Source of the DNA: Novipirellula herctigrandis
GTDB taxonomy: Bacteria > Planctomycetota > Planctomycetia > Pirellulales > Pirellulaceae
Assembly: GCA_007859835.1 (NCBI GenBank)
Contig: SJPJ01000003.1
Coordinates: 9,086 to 41,506 of the forward strand
Direction of reading: 5' to 3'
DNA length: 32,421 nt
Below are positions 9,268 through 18,029 of this stretch, one piece after another. Numbering within the stretch: the first letter of the stretch is position 1; every line of letters starts with the position of its first letter. Under the pieces are notes generated by a model. The model was not told where the DNA came from, did no database searches, and saw nothing but the letters and a program-made list of their open reading frames with translations. Position numbers and translations under genes: made by a program.

Positions 9268-10737
9268 ATGAGAAGACCTGCTTTCATCGTCATACAACTG
9301 TTGCTGTCTATTTTCGCGACAGGGATGGTTCAGGCGGAATCACAAAAGCCTAACGTGCTCTTTGTTGCGATCGACGACCTGAACGACTGGGTTGGCTGCT
9401 TTGGTGGCAATCCGCAAGTGAAGACGCCAAACCTCGATAAGCTTGCTGCCGAGGGCGGGTTGGTGATGACCAATGCGTACGCGCCGGCCACGGTCTGCTG
9501 TCCATCGCGATCGGCGTTGTTGACGGGAGTGCATGCTCACAAGACTGGTGTTTACGGCAACAAGAACAATTTGAAGAACGCCCCCAAGGCAAAGGACTTG
9601 GTGACCTTGCCCGAGTATTTCAGTCAGCACGGTTACCACGCGCTGTCGATGGGGAAGATCTTTCACAAACATCCGCTTCCCGGCGACACAGGGAACAAGA
9701 AGTCAGACGCGGGCCAGTGGGCTTTCGACGAGTATCACAAAACTCTTGGCGGCATCGGTCCGGCGAGTAAGAAAAGGCCCGTCAATGGTTTGCCCAATTT
9801 GCCCGGTGAGAAGGTTTCGTACCACTACCACGCGTTCGACTGGGGGCCAACGGCCGAGAACGATGAAACCAAAATGTTGGACTACAGGACTGCAAGTTGG
9901 GCCGCGGAACAATTGAAGACGCGCGACTTCGACGGCAAACCGTTCTTCATGGCGATCGGAATCAGCAAGCCGCACCTGACTTGGTACGTCCCGCAAAAAT
10001 ACTTCGACATGTATCCCTTGGATGAGATCGTGTTGCCAAAGACGTTAGCGACGGATTTGGATGATATCCTCGACCGCAATGGGAAACGAATCTATTCCCC
10101 AAGTGCGTCATGGCTGCGGGCCGAGAAATACGGCAAACACAAGGAAGCCGTGCAAGCGTACTTGGCCACGATCACTTTCGTGGATGACTGCATCGGCGTC
10201 TTGCTGGATGGACTTGCGGGCAGCAAACATGCCGACAACACCATCGTAATGCTGTGGGGCGATCATGGCTGGTTTCTGAGCGAGAAGCAGCGATACGGGA
10301 AGACTCAGCTGTGGCAAGAATCGTGCCGAGTTCCCCTGATGGTCAAGGTTCCCGGTGTTACACCAAAGAACAAACAGTGCATGGGCCTGGTGAACTTAAT
10401 CGACATGTATCCGACGCTGGTTGAGCTTTGCGGTTTACCAGAAAACTCTGTGAACGACGGCCACAGTTTCGCTCCGCTGCTTCGCGATCCCAACATGCAG
10501 TGGAACCATCCGACACTAACCAATGGTTGTTTGCCCGGTTTCTACCGCGTCTACGACGGACGCTATAGCTATATCAGCAATCGTCAACGAGGCGCCGAGG
10601 AACTTTACGACCACCGTGATGACCCCATGGAGTGGACCAACCTGATCGGCAACTCGGAACACGACGGGATCAAGTCGCGTCTGAAGGCATTTGTCCCGAA
10701 AACCGACGAGCCAAAATCACCAGAAAACCCTGATTGA
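9268..10737 (+). CDS. Secreted type I sulfatase, iduronate-2-sulfatase-like
   Basis: A 489-residue exported sulfatase. I take ATG 9268 because it gives a clean signal peptide (LLLSIFATGMVQA) and follows a GAGAG stretch; the frame extends upstream to 9187 but would put 27 extra residues before the signal. The formylglycine motif is CCPSR (C77-R81), metal-binding aspartates are D36-D37 in FVAIDDLND, and the later LWGDHGWFLSEK segment holds further metal ligands. The arrangement resembles iduronate-2-sulfatase and subfamily S1_7, hinting at a 2-O-sulfate, but the true substrate in this fucose-rich setting may be a sulfated fucose. It lies 82 bp after the GH127 gene and 63 bp before the next start. 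Confidence 0.92.
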   Translation: MRRPAFIVIQLLLSIFATGMVQAESQKPNVLFVAIDDLNDWVGCFGGNPQVKTPNLDKLAAEGGLVMTNAYAPATVCCPSRSALLTGVHAHKTGVYGNKNNLKNAPKAKDLVTLPEYFSQHGYHALSMGKIFHKHPLPGDTGNKKSDAGQWAFDEYHKTLGGIGPASKKRPVNGLPNLPGEKVSYHYHAFDWGPTAENDETKMLDYRTASWAAEQLKTRDFDGKPFFMAIGISKPHLTWYVPQKYFDMYPLDEIVLPKTLATDLDDILDRNGKRIYSPSASWLRAEKYGKHKEAVQAYLATITFVDDCIGVLLDGLAGSKHADNTIVMLWGDHGWFLSEKQRYGKTQLWQESCRVPLMVKVPGVTPKNKQCMGLVNLIDMYPTLVELCGLPENSVNDGHSFAPLLRDPNMQWNHPTLTNGCLPGFYRVYDGRYSYISNRQRGAEELYDHRDDPMEWTNLIGNSEHDGIKSRLKAFVPKTDEPKSPENPD

Positions 10738-10800
10738 AAGCGAGCCTGCGTCCCTGCGTTGGGGCAGCGTTTTTTTTCAACAGGTTTAGGAGTATTCAAC

Positions 10801-12816
10801 ATGAGAAACGTGCTGCTGTGTATCGGGATTGCATTGGCGATGGCAACTGATGCGATGACAACCGATGTGATGACAACCGATGTGATGGGAGACGACGACT
10901 GGGTAACGGTCAAGCCGAACGAGTTTGAGGGAGCCATCAACAATCCACTCAAAGGATTCCGTGGCTATCACAGCGACGGGTACGGGCTGCTGCATCGTCA
11001 ATACATCGGTTGGAACAGCATTGAACTCAGTGCCGATGACACCGTGGATCGCATCATCGCTCGCACCAACGAAATCACTCGGCACGGAAACAAGAGTTTT
11101 GGTGAACTGAATATCAAACTGGTTCCACGCGTGTACCTGGACTGGGACGGTACGCTGGGCACGGCGAAGCGTCCCAAGCAGCACTGGCCTGCTGACATGG
11201 CGGAATTCGATTACGACAGCCCCGAGTTCCAACAGCGTCTAAAGCGTCTGATCGCAAAGCTCGGAGAGGCATGGGACAACGATCCGCGCATCTTCGCGAT
11301 CCAGATGGGATTGATCGGCTATTGGGGCGAACATCACACACCGGCGCCGACTAAATCACAGCGACGCCTAATGGTGGACGCGTTCAAAAAGGCGTTCAAG
11401 AACAAGCCGATTCTGGTCAGGCACACCGATGCGGAATTTATGGATACTGGGTTCGGGATCTACTATGACACTTTTGCCAATGTGAGCCGCGAGCCACCAC
11501 ACGGGGACAAACATCAGCTCCCCTGGCAGGCAACGCACGTGTATCCCGACATCTGGAAGCACGCGCCGATCGAGGGCGAAGTCGAATACAACTGGCAAAA
11601 AGAACGCAAAGACGCTGACCCTGAAGGGACCTTTGGGCGGACGCCCGATGAGACGATGACGGTGCCCGCCTATCGCCGATACATGATCGATAAGATCCGT
11701 CGCTATCACGCGACCTATCTCGGTTGGATCTCCAGCTACACGTCCGCCGATGCGACTGTGCTCAAAGGCGCTGGCGAAGTACAAAAGGCATTCGGTTATC
11801 GATTCGTGATCGACTCGCTGAATTACCCTGCGAAGTGCTTTCCCGGTGCGGATCTGTCTCTCAGGATGTCTGTTCGGAATACCGGCAGTGCGCCGTTCTA
11901 CTTGAACTGGCCCGTGGCTGTTGCCCTTCTCGATCCGGTGACAAGAAAACCGGTATGGTCGGCGCCGCTTGACGGAATTGATGTTCGCAAGTGGCTTCCC
12001 GGTGAAGACTGGGACAGCGAAGCCGATGCCTATCGAACTACGGCAAAGCAGCACGATGCGCGGGGACGTACTGCGCTTCCTGTGGAACTGACGCCGGGTG
12101 AGTACATCCTCGCCATCGGGATCTTGGACCGTGAAGGCGGCATGGTACCGAGCGTTCGTTTTGCGATTCAGAACTACATCGCCGGGGGCTGGCATCCGTT
12201 CGGGGTCATCGGTGTCGGCGCGACACCGCGGGACACGGCGTTAAAGAATGTTGCCTTCGATAGCCCCGCTTTCGACCGCACGCTTACTTACCAAGTCCCA
12301 GCGGAACTTCTGGCCGTTCAGCCGCCGCCTGTGCCAAAGGTCACGCCCATGCCTCGTTGGCAGCCCGATCCAAAAGTGGAATTGATCAATCCGCGGCGTT
12401 ATTGGGAACTGGTCAGGCGGTCTGACACCATCGAAAAACGAGTCAGCGAGGACGGCTCGCTCGACGGCCCTGATGCACGAAAAGTGCTCAGCGTGATAGG
12501 CGACTACGGCAGGGGAAGCAATCTCAACTACAGGTTCTTTAACCACGGCAAGCTCGATCCCGGCCATTATTGGTTTTCGTGTCGCGTCAAAGGCACGAAG
12601 GGGCAAACCGTGCGGTTCGATGTCGCCGATGGTTGGCGCGGTGTCATGAAAGGAGTCAACGTCCCCCTGTCATCGGAATGGCGCGAGCATGGGATTGAGT
12701 TTGACGTCAAGGAAGCGTTTGAGAACGAGACACGTCTGCGGTTTAGTCTTCCGACCGATTCGAGCGGCGAGTTCCACCTGACCGAACCTCACCTCAAAAG
12801 AATGGATGGAAAGTGA
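10801..12816 (+). CDS. Secreted DUF4832-family putative glycoside hydrolase with C-terminal carbohydrate-binding-like domain
   Basis: A 671-residue protein. The ATG at 10801 follows TAGGAG at good spacing. Residues 1 to about 18 form a signal peptide, immediately followed by a 15-bp tandem repeat coding for an acidic MTTD linker. Residues about 30-330 look like a TIM barrel: KLVPRVYLDWDG and IGYWGEHHTP, with Glu177 in YWGEHH a plausible catalytic acid. Residues about 330-465 match the beta-sandwich DUF4832 (FVIDSLNYP, RNTGSAPFYLNWPV). The last 130 residues (YWFSCRVKGTKGQ, WREHGIEF) resemble a CBM4/9-type jelly roll. Enzymatic activity has not been established to my knowledge for this family; context points to polysaccharide degradation. 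The downstream small ORF begins 11 bp after the stop. Confidence 0.75.
   Translation: MRNVLLCIGIALAMATDAMTTDVMTTDVMGDDDWVTVKPNEFEGAINNPLKGFRGYHSDGYGLLHRQYIGWNSIELSADDTVDRIIARTNEITRHGNKSFGELNIKLVPRVYLDWDGTLGTAKRPKQHWPADMAEFDYDSPEFQQRLKRLIAKLGEAWDNDPRIFAIQMGLIGYWGEHHTPAPTKSQRRLMVDAFKKAFKNKPILVRHTDAEFMDTGFGIYYDTFANVSREPPHGDKHQLPWQATHVYPDIWKHAPIEGEVEYNWQKERKDADPEGTFGRTPDETMTVPAYRRYMIDKIRRYHATYLGWISSYTSADATVLKGAGEVQKAFGYRFVIDSLNYPAKCFPGADLSLRMSVRNTGSAPFYLNWPVAVALLDPVTRKPVWSAPLDGIDVRKWLPGEDWDSEADAYRTTAKQHDARGRTALPVELTPGEYILAIGILDREGGMVPSVRFAIQNYIAGGWHPFGVIGVGATPRDTALKNVAFDSPAFDRTLTYQVPAELLAVQPPPVPKVTPMPRWQPDPKVELINPRRYWELVRRSDTIEKRVSEDGSLDGPDARKVLSVIGDYGRGSNLNYRFFNHGKLDPGHYWFSCRVKGTKGQTVRFDVADGWRGVMKGVNVPLSSEWREHGIEFDVKEAFENETRLRFSLPTDSSGEFHLTEPHLKRMDGK
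10837..10893 (+). repeat. 15-bp tandem repeat at the signal-peptide junction of the DUF4832 gene
   Basis: Units at 10837-10851, 10852-10866 and 10867-10881, with a partial fourth to 10893. Each encodes Ala/Val-Met-x-Thr-Asp. The repeat lies right after the hydrophobic core of the signal peptide and remains in frame. Confidence 0.88.
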
Positions 12817-12827
12817 GAAGAGATACC

Positions 12828-13112
12828 ATGACGAAGCTTGTGTTACGACTCGCATTGTCGGGGCTATGCCTTACTTCGACACAAGCTCTGGCAGCCAACA
12901 TGGCAGAGGAAACGTTGGGTTCGGTTCGTGGCGATCCGAAAACCCGTACCAAGGAGAAAGGCTTCGCGACGACTCGATTCCATATGGGTGCTCGCGTAGT
13001 TGACGCAACCGCCTTCAGCAATCCAAGCAACCCAGTCCGGCCCCGTGGCGTCCCAATCACTTCGTCGTTCCCGCCTGGTGTTGTTACGGAAACGCCCATC
13101 GTTTTCGAGTGA
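12828..13112 (+). CDS. Small secreted protein of unknown function
   Basis: A 94-residue frame starting at ATG 12828, preceded by GAGAAGAGA and only 11 bp after the DUF4832 stop, which suggests translational coupling. The first 23 residues form a textbook signal peptide (LVLRLALSGLCLTSTQALAA), so export is likely. The mature part is polar, with basic KTRTKEK and proline-rich NPSNPVRPRGVP segments, and has no domain I recognise. It may be a true small secreted protein, or the surviving N-terminus of a degraded enzyme gene whose remainder was lost between 13112 and 13241. I favour a translated gene because of its ribosome site and signal peptide, but with moderate certainty. Confidence 0.5.
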   Translation: MTKLVLRLALSGLCLTSTQALAANMAEETLGSVRGDPKTRTKEKGFATTRFHMGARVVDATAFSNPSNPVRPRGVPITSSFPPGVVTETPIVFE

Positions 13113-13240
13113 AAGCGGAGCAGATTTTTGGACGCGTGTTCGCCATGCACCCTCGGTTTGCATCAACAGGTTGCTCAGCAAAATTGTGTTCCATTACAAG
13201 TACACCCTACTCAACCCCACGGGGAATAGGAACTTATGCG

Positions 13241-14611
13241 ATGAGAGGTTTTCTTTATTTGATGGTCGGACTGTTCTTAGGAGACGTGGCACTGGCTGCG
13301 ACCGGCGTTTTTGATGGAACGGACGCACGTACGGATGCGCTGATGCAACAGGCAGAGCAGTCGATTGACGAGATCCGCAAAGGGCAGTTGTCGTTGGAAC
13401 TGATCGATGCGGAGGGAAAGCCAGTCGACGAATCCGTGCAAATCGAGCTTGTTGCCCATGATTTCGATTTTGGTACAGACCTGTTTGGTTTTCATAAACT
13501 CAGCGACGACAACCCTGCAAAGCTCACCGCGTTGAAAGCCATCGACGCGGTATTCAATACCGTCATCGTCTGTGACTATTGGCGTACAAACCAGTGGCAG
13601 TTTCAGGGAACACTCGACTGGGAATCTCCGGATGCTGGATTTGCGATTGCGGATCGGTTGGGCAAGCGCAGCCGCTACCACGCATTGCTGTTTGGATTTC
13701 CGCGTTGGTTACACCATTTTGAAACCGAAGAAGACCAGTGGCGAGCCATCGAGACCCGCATCCGGCATGTGGCTGAGCGATACGGCGACCGAATCCAAGA
13801 AGTGGATGTCATCAATGAGTTCATCAACTACCAGTACTGGCATCAGAATCCGCATGCCAAATACTTGAGGACAACCAAGTATCCGGATATGGCAAAGCCG
13901 GAAAACGGAGCCCGTGTGTTGGCTTTGGCCCGAAAGCACTTTCCGACGGCAAAGCTGGTCGTTTTGGAAGCCAACCTTTGGAGTGTTTCCAATCCCGTAT
14001 TCCAAGAGATCTTTGAGTATCACAAGGAATTGATTCGCCTTGGCGCTCCCTATGATTACATCGGTTACCAAGCACACTACTATGCCGTTGGCGGAATGCC
14101 ATTCGAACAAGGCACACCGAAGTTTGGGCCGCGAACCTTCATGATGGATGAGATCAATCGCGGCATCGAACAGATGGCTTCGCTTGGAAAACCGCTCGTC
14201 ATCACGGAATTCAATCCGCCGTCTCGAAACAACAAGGTAAACAAACCCAATCAGCCTCGCATCAGCGACGAAGAGATTGCCGCCTGGGAATCCAACTTCT
14301 ACACGCTGATGTTTTCAAAAGCCTACATGAAGGGACTTTCCCGTTGGTTCACGATCGACAATCTTGGCGGACGGGGATTGGATGCGGGAGTGGTCACCGA
14401 AGACGGCAAGCTAAAGCCGAATTACACTGCCCTGAGGCATTTGATCAAGGAGAAGTGGCACACACAATGGAAAGGAAACCTAGTCTCTGGGAAAGCCGCA
14501 TTCGAGGGTTTCTACGGGACGTATCGTGTCCAGGTGGACGGATTCCAGGCAGCTACCGTTGATCTGACAGTCGACAGCCCGAACCAACGCATTCGCTTGA
14601 TGCCTGAATGA
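13241..14611 (+). CDS. Secreted GH10-like endo-beta-1,4-xylanase-family hydrolase
   Basis: A 456-residue exported protein. ATG 13241 follows GGGGAATAGGA and gives a signal peptide (MVGLFLGDVALAA); the upstream in-frame extension to 13109 overlaps the preceding small ORF and is not used. After a roughly 70-residue N-terminal beta-rich segment the GH10 barrel contains both retaining-mechanism glutamates: Glu193 in DVINEF (acid/base) and Glu323 in VITEFN (nucleophile). YHALLFGFPRW and YIGYQAHYY correspond to conserved barrel strands. A short C-terminal beta extension follows (FYGTYRVQV). GH10 enzymes cut beta-1,4-xylan or related chains; here the backbone could be different. Neighbours are fucosidases and sulfatases, so the true substrate is uncertain. 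Confidence 0.85.
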   Translation: MRGFLYLMVGLFLGDVALAATGVFDGTDARTDALMQQAEQSIDEIRKGQLSLELIDAEGKPVDESVQIELVAHDFDFGTDLFGFHKLSDDNPAKLTALKAIDAVFNTVIVCDYWRTNQWQFQGTLDWESPDAGFAIADRLGKRSRYHALLFGFPRWLHHFETEEDQWRAIETRIRHVAERYGDRIQEVDVINEFINYQYWHQNPHAKYLRTTKYPDMAKPENGARVLALARKHFPTAKLVVLEANLWSVSNPVFQEIFEYHKELIRLGAPYDYIGYQAHYYAVGGMPFEQGTPKFGPRTFMMDEINRGIEQMASLGKPLVITEFNPPSRNNKVNKPNQPRISDEEIAAWESNFYTLMFSKAYMKGLSRWFTIDNLGGRGLDAGVVTEDGKLKPNYTALRHLIKEKWHTQWKGNLVSGKAAFEGFYGTYRVQVDGFQAATVDLTVDSPNQRIRLMPE

Positions 14612-14665
14612 ACGAAAAATATCAACCAATCAGAAATTTTAAGAACAGATAAAAAGGTGTGATAC

Positions 14666-16180
14666 ATGCGTGGAAGCATTTGTTTTTTATTACTCATGAG
14701 TGTTGGTTTAACAGCCGAATGTGCCGATACTACGCAGCAACCCTTTCAAGCAAATTGGGAATCGTTAGACAAGTACGAAATTCCCGCATGGATGGCGGAC
14801 AGCAAGTTCGGCATCTTCATACACTGGGGACCTTCCTGTGTTCCCGGGCATCATACGGACTGGTATCCGCGTTGGATGTATCAAGACAAGGTGCAACGAC
14901 ATCACAAAACGGGCGAAGTTTTAACAAACAAGGCTCATCCGTCTTACCTTTTTCACGTTAAGACTTTCGGTAACCCTGCCGACTTTGGATACAAGGATTT
15001 GTTCCCGCTGTTCAAGGCCGAACAATTCGACTCCAAGGCTTGGGTGGATCTGTTTGCTAAATCAGGAGCCAAGTACGTTATCCCTGTTGCGGAACATCAT
15101 GACGGTTACGCCATGTACGATTCGTCCGTCACGCGTTGGAATTCTGTTCAAACTGGCCCGAAACGTGATCTGCTGGGCGAACTACGTGACGAGATCAAAA
15201 AGCAAGGACTCATCTTCGGCGTCTCATCCCATTATGCGTTCAACTGGCACTACTACCCGCAGCAGCCTCAATACGATACCGGCGATCCGGCCTATGCTGA
15301 TCTGTACGCTCCGCAACATGAACCACTGAGTCCTGCCAGTGACAAATTCTTGGCGACTTGGTGGCTGCGGACCAAAGAAGTCATCGATCGGTATGAACCA
15401 GACATCCTTTGGTTCGATTTTGGTTTGGACTATGCCGAGTTTGCCCCCTACCACGCAAAGTTAGCCGCCTATTACTACAACCACGGCCGAAACCGCGGAG
15501 TGACAACGGTCCTGCAAAGCAAGAACCTCCAGTACCCTTCGTATCCCAAGGGTACGCACATGCTTGACTTGGAGCGAAGCAAGTCGGATGAAATGCTGGA
15601 CGAACTCTGGCAAACAGATACTTCGGTCGGCAGTAATTCCTGGTTCTACTGTCGCGAATGGATTTCCAAGTCGTCCAACCTGCTGATCGACGATCTCGTT
15701 GACATCGTCAGTAAGAACGGTTGCCTGCTGCTAAACATTGGTCCCGACGCTGATGGTCGTATCCCTAAAGACCAAGCCAAAGTGCTGCTAGAAATTGGCC
15801 AGTGGCTTGATGTCAATGGCGAAGCGATCTACGGCACGCGTCCCTGGAAGGTGTACGGTGAGGGCCCTACCAAGGTCGCCACCGGTCATTTGAGTGAAGA
15901 CAAAAACGAAAAGTTCACTTGCGACGACATTCGCTTTACAAAAAAAGGTGATACGATCTATGCCACCATCTTGCAGGCACCTGAAGGCAAGACACTTATT
16001 GGTTCGCTAAGTGCGTCCACTCACAGTGAGCTAGAAGGCATCCAATTCGTTTCCCTTCTCGGCTCCGATCAAATAATCGATTGGACCATGACGGACCATG
16101 GCCTGCAGATCGGCAATATCCTTGATCCACCGCTGCAGAGCGCAGTGGTGCTGAAGATCGAACTTGCGAAATCCAAGTAG
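14666..16180 (+). CDS. Secreted GH29 alpha-L-fucosidase (copy 1)
   Basis: A 504-residue exported enzyme with a signal peptide ending near TAECA (residues 16-20). All main GH29 markers are present: the FIHWGP motif (His53), EHHDGY (His144-His145), and the nucleophile Asp251 in ILWFDFG. The C-terminal [19 protein letters not shown] block and RPWKVYGEGP are typical of the family, as is the following beta-sandwich. It should release alpha-linked L-fucose from non-reducing ends, outside the cytoplasm. AAAGGTG precedes the ATG at good spacing. It lies 54 bp after the GH10 gene and 42 bp before a sulfatase, which fits alternate desulfation and defucosylation of the same glycan. Most similar here to copy 4. 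Confidence 0.93.
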   Translation: MRGSICFLLLMSVGLTAECADTTQQPFQANWESLDKYEIPAWMADSKFGIFIHWGPSCVPGHHTDWYPRWMYQDKVQRHHKTGEVLTNKAHPSYLFHVKTFGNPADFGYKDLFPLFKAEQFDSKAWVDLFAKSGAKYVIPVAEHHDGYAMYDSSVTRWNSVQTGPKRDLLGELRDEIKKQGLIFGVSSHYAFNWHYYPQQPQYDTGDPAYADLYAPQHEPLSPASDKFLATWWLRTKEVIDRYEPDILWFDFGLDYAEFAPYHAKLAAYYYNHGRNRGVTTVLQSKNLQYPSYPKGTHMLDLERSKSDEMLDELWQTDTSVGSNSWFYCREWISKSSNLLIDDLVDIVSKNGCLLLNIGPDADGRIPKDQAKVLLEIGQWLDVNGEAIYGTRPWKVYGEGPTKVATGHLSEDKNEKFTCDDIRFTKKGDTIYATILQAPEGKTLIGSLSASTHSELEGIQFVSLLGSDQIIDWTMTDHGLQIGNILDPPLQSAVVLKIELAKSK

Positions 16181-16222
16181 GGAAATCCTACGCAATCCTA
16201 TCCGACGAACAGAATAGAAATC

Positions 16223-17791
16223 ATGAGAATTCTTTCAGCGATACTAGCCGTCACCATTTGCTTCAACGCTTGGGCAAAGGAAAAACAACCGAACATTATT
16301 TTCATCATGTCTGATGATCACGCCGCCCACGCGATTGGAGCCTATGGCGGCAGGTTCGCGGATTTGGATTTAACGCCCAATCTTGATCGATTAGCGGCAC
16401 AGGGCATTCGTTTTGAAAACGCTTTCTGTAACAACTCCATTTGCACACCCAGCCGCGCCTCAATCATCACGGGCCAATACCCACAAACCAATGGCGTTCT
16501 CGATTTAGACATCCAGCTTGATCCCCAGAAACAATACCTGCCAAACGAACTACGACGACTTGGGTACAGCACGGCTGTGATTGGAAAATGGCACCTGCAC
16601 ATCGAACCAACAGCCTTTGATTACTACAAGGTGCTTCCGGGACAAGGAAAGTATTTCAATCCTGCCTTCCACGATAAGGGCAAAGGCCAATGGCCAAACA
16701 ACAAAGTGCAAACCCAAGGGCACTCCACGGATGTGATTACGGATCTTTCCATTGAATACATCAAGGGATTGGACAAATCAAAGCCTTTCTTTTTGATGCA
16801 TCACTATAAAGCCCCGCATGACATGTTTGAGTACGCTCCGCGCTATGAGGATTTTTTAGCAAAAACGGAAATCCCCGAACCGGCCAGTTTGTACTATCAA
16901 CCAAATTGGGGATCGGCAGGTACGCGTGGTGAGGATGGGGCGCAAGAGCACTACATCGGCACATCAATCTCCGATCGGCATACCCATCGCAATTACAACG
17001 AGATGCTGCTCGACGGCAAGTTCGAAGGCCCCGAATCAGCGCACCAGGGATATCAAAAGTACCTGAAAGCCTACTTGCGTTGCGTCAAAGGAGTGGATGA
17101 CAACCTAGGACGATTCTTTGATTTCCTCAAATCGGAAGGGCTCTGGGAGAACACGGTCATCCTTTATACCGGCGACCAGGGAATGATGCTGGGCGAGCAC
17201 GACTTGCAAGACAAACGCTGGATGTACGAAGAATCGATGCGAATGCCTTTCATCGTGCACTATCCCAAAATGGTTAAACCGGGAATGGTCACGGATCTTC
17301 TTGTCAACAATACCGACTATGCACCCACGATGATTGAATTGGCTGGCGGCGATACGCCTGAGTACATGCAAGGAAGCAGCTTCATCAAAACACTTCAGGG
17401 AAAAGAAGAAACCGATTGGCGAATAGCCACATATTACCGCTACTGGATGCATATCATCCATCACTACGTTCCAGCGCATTTTGGCATCCGCACCAAGAAT
17501 TACAAATTGCTGTTCTACTACGGCAAGCATTACCTGCCTGAGTCAGAGTTTGAAAAGTATTACTGGGCCAGCCAATATTATGGCATTGAAAAAGAGACGC
17601 CCCATACATGGGAGTTCTACGATCTAAAAAACGATCCACAAGAATTGCACAATCGATACAACGACCCCGCTTACAAAGAGACCATCGCTGAACTCAAGAT
17701 AGAACTGAGAAAGCAGCGCAGCGAGCTTAACGAAACCGATGCCGACTATCCGGCCATCCAAGCCATCGTGGAAAAACACTGGGACGAATAA
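16223..17791 (+). CDS. Secreted type I sulfatase, N-acetylglucosamine-6-sulfatase-like
   Basis: A 522-residue exported sulfatase with a short signal peptide (about residues 1-18). The formylglycine motif is CTPSR (C74-R78), the metal aspartates are D31-D32 in IMSDDHAAHA, and YTGDQGMMLGEH supplies the later metal-binding residues. The RWMYEESMRMPFIVHYP region is of the kind seen in GlcNAc-6-sulfatase-like S1_11 enzymes, so a 6-O-sulfate is possible, but a sulfated fucose or galactose is equally compatible with the neighbouring fucosidases. It follows the first GH29 gene by 42 bp. The next gene starts 238 bp later, the largest gap in the run, where a second promoter could lie. Confidence 0.93.
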   Translation: MRILSAILAVTICFNAWAKEKQPNIIFIMSDDHAAHAIGAYGGRFADLDLTPNLDRLAAQGIRFENAFCNNSICTPSRASIITGQYPQTNGVLDLDIQLDPQKQYLPNELRRLGYSTAVIGKWHLHIEPTAFDYYKVLPGQGKYFNPAFHDKGKGQWPNNKVQTQGHSTDVITDLSIEYIKGLDKSKPFFLMHHYKAPHDMFEYAPRYEDFLAKTEIPEPASLYYQPNWGSAGTRGEDGAQEHYIGTSISDRHTHRNYNEMLLDGKFEGPESAHQGYQKYLKAYLRCVKGVDDNLGRFFDFLKSEGLWENTVILYTGDQGMMLGEHDLQDKRWMYEESMRMPFIVHYPKMVKPGMVTDLLVNNTDYAPTMIELAGGDTPEYMQGSSFIKTLQGKEETDWRIATYYRYWMHIIHHYVPAHFGIRTKNYKLLFYYGKHYLPESEFEKYYWASQYYGIEKETPHTWEFYDLKNDPQELHNRYNDPAYKETIAELKIELRKQRSELNETDADYPAIQAIVEKHWDE

Positions 17792-18029
17792 TGCTCATTG
17801 GAGGCATGAAGCTGCACCATAACCAGCATCCATTGCTCCCAACGAATGAGCAACCGCGGTTTGGGCAAAAGGAGGATGGGTTATCGGTGCATGTGCTGTA
17901 GACGAACCTTCCGATTTCGCGCACGGCATACGGATCTAAAGCAGAGAGACGAGACTACGGTATCGCACCTCAAAACGGAACTGAACTTAACTTCAATTTT
18001 TGAATAAGACACCAAGAGCATTTAGGAAC

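Noticed and set aside
10741-10778. T8 run after a small CTGC/GCAG stem following the second sulfatase
   Set aside because: The stem is only four base pairs, and it lies 22 bp before the next gene's ribosome site; too weak to call a terminator.
11368-12195. Minus-strand frame of 275 codons opposite the DUF4832 gene
   Set aside because: Antisense to a well-supported secreted protein and rich in His/Arg/Pro as expected for a reverse frame.
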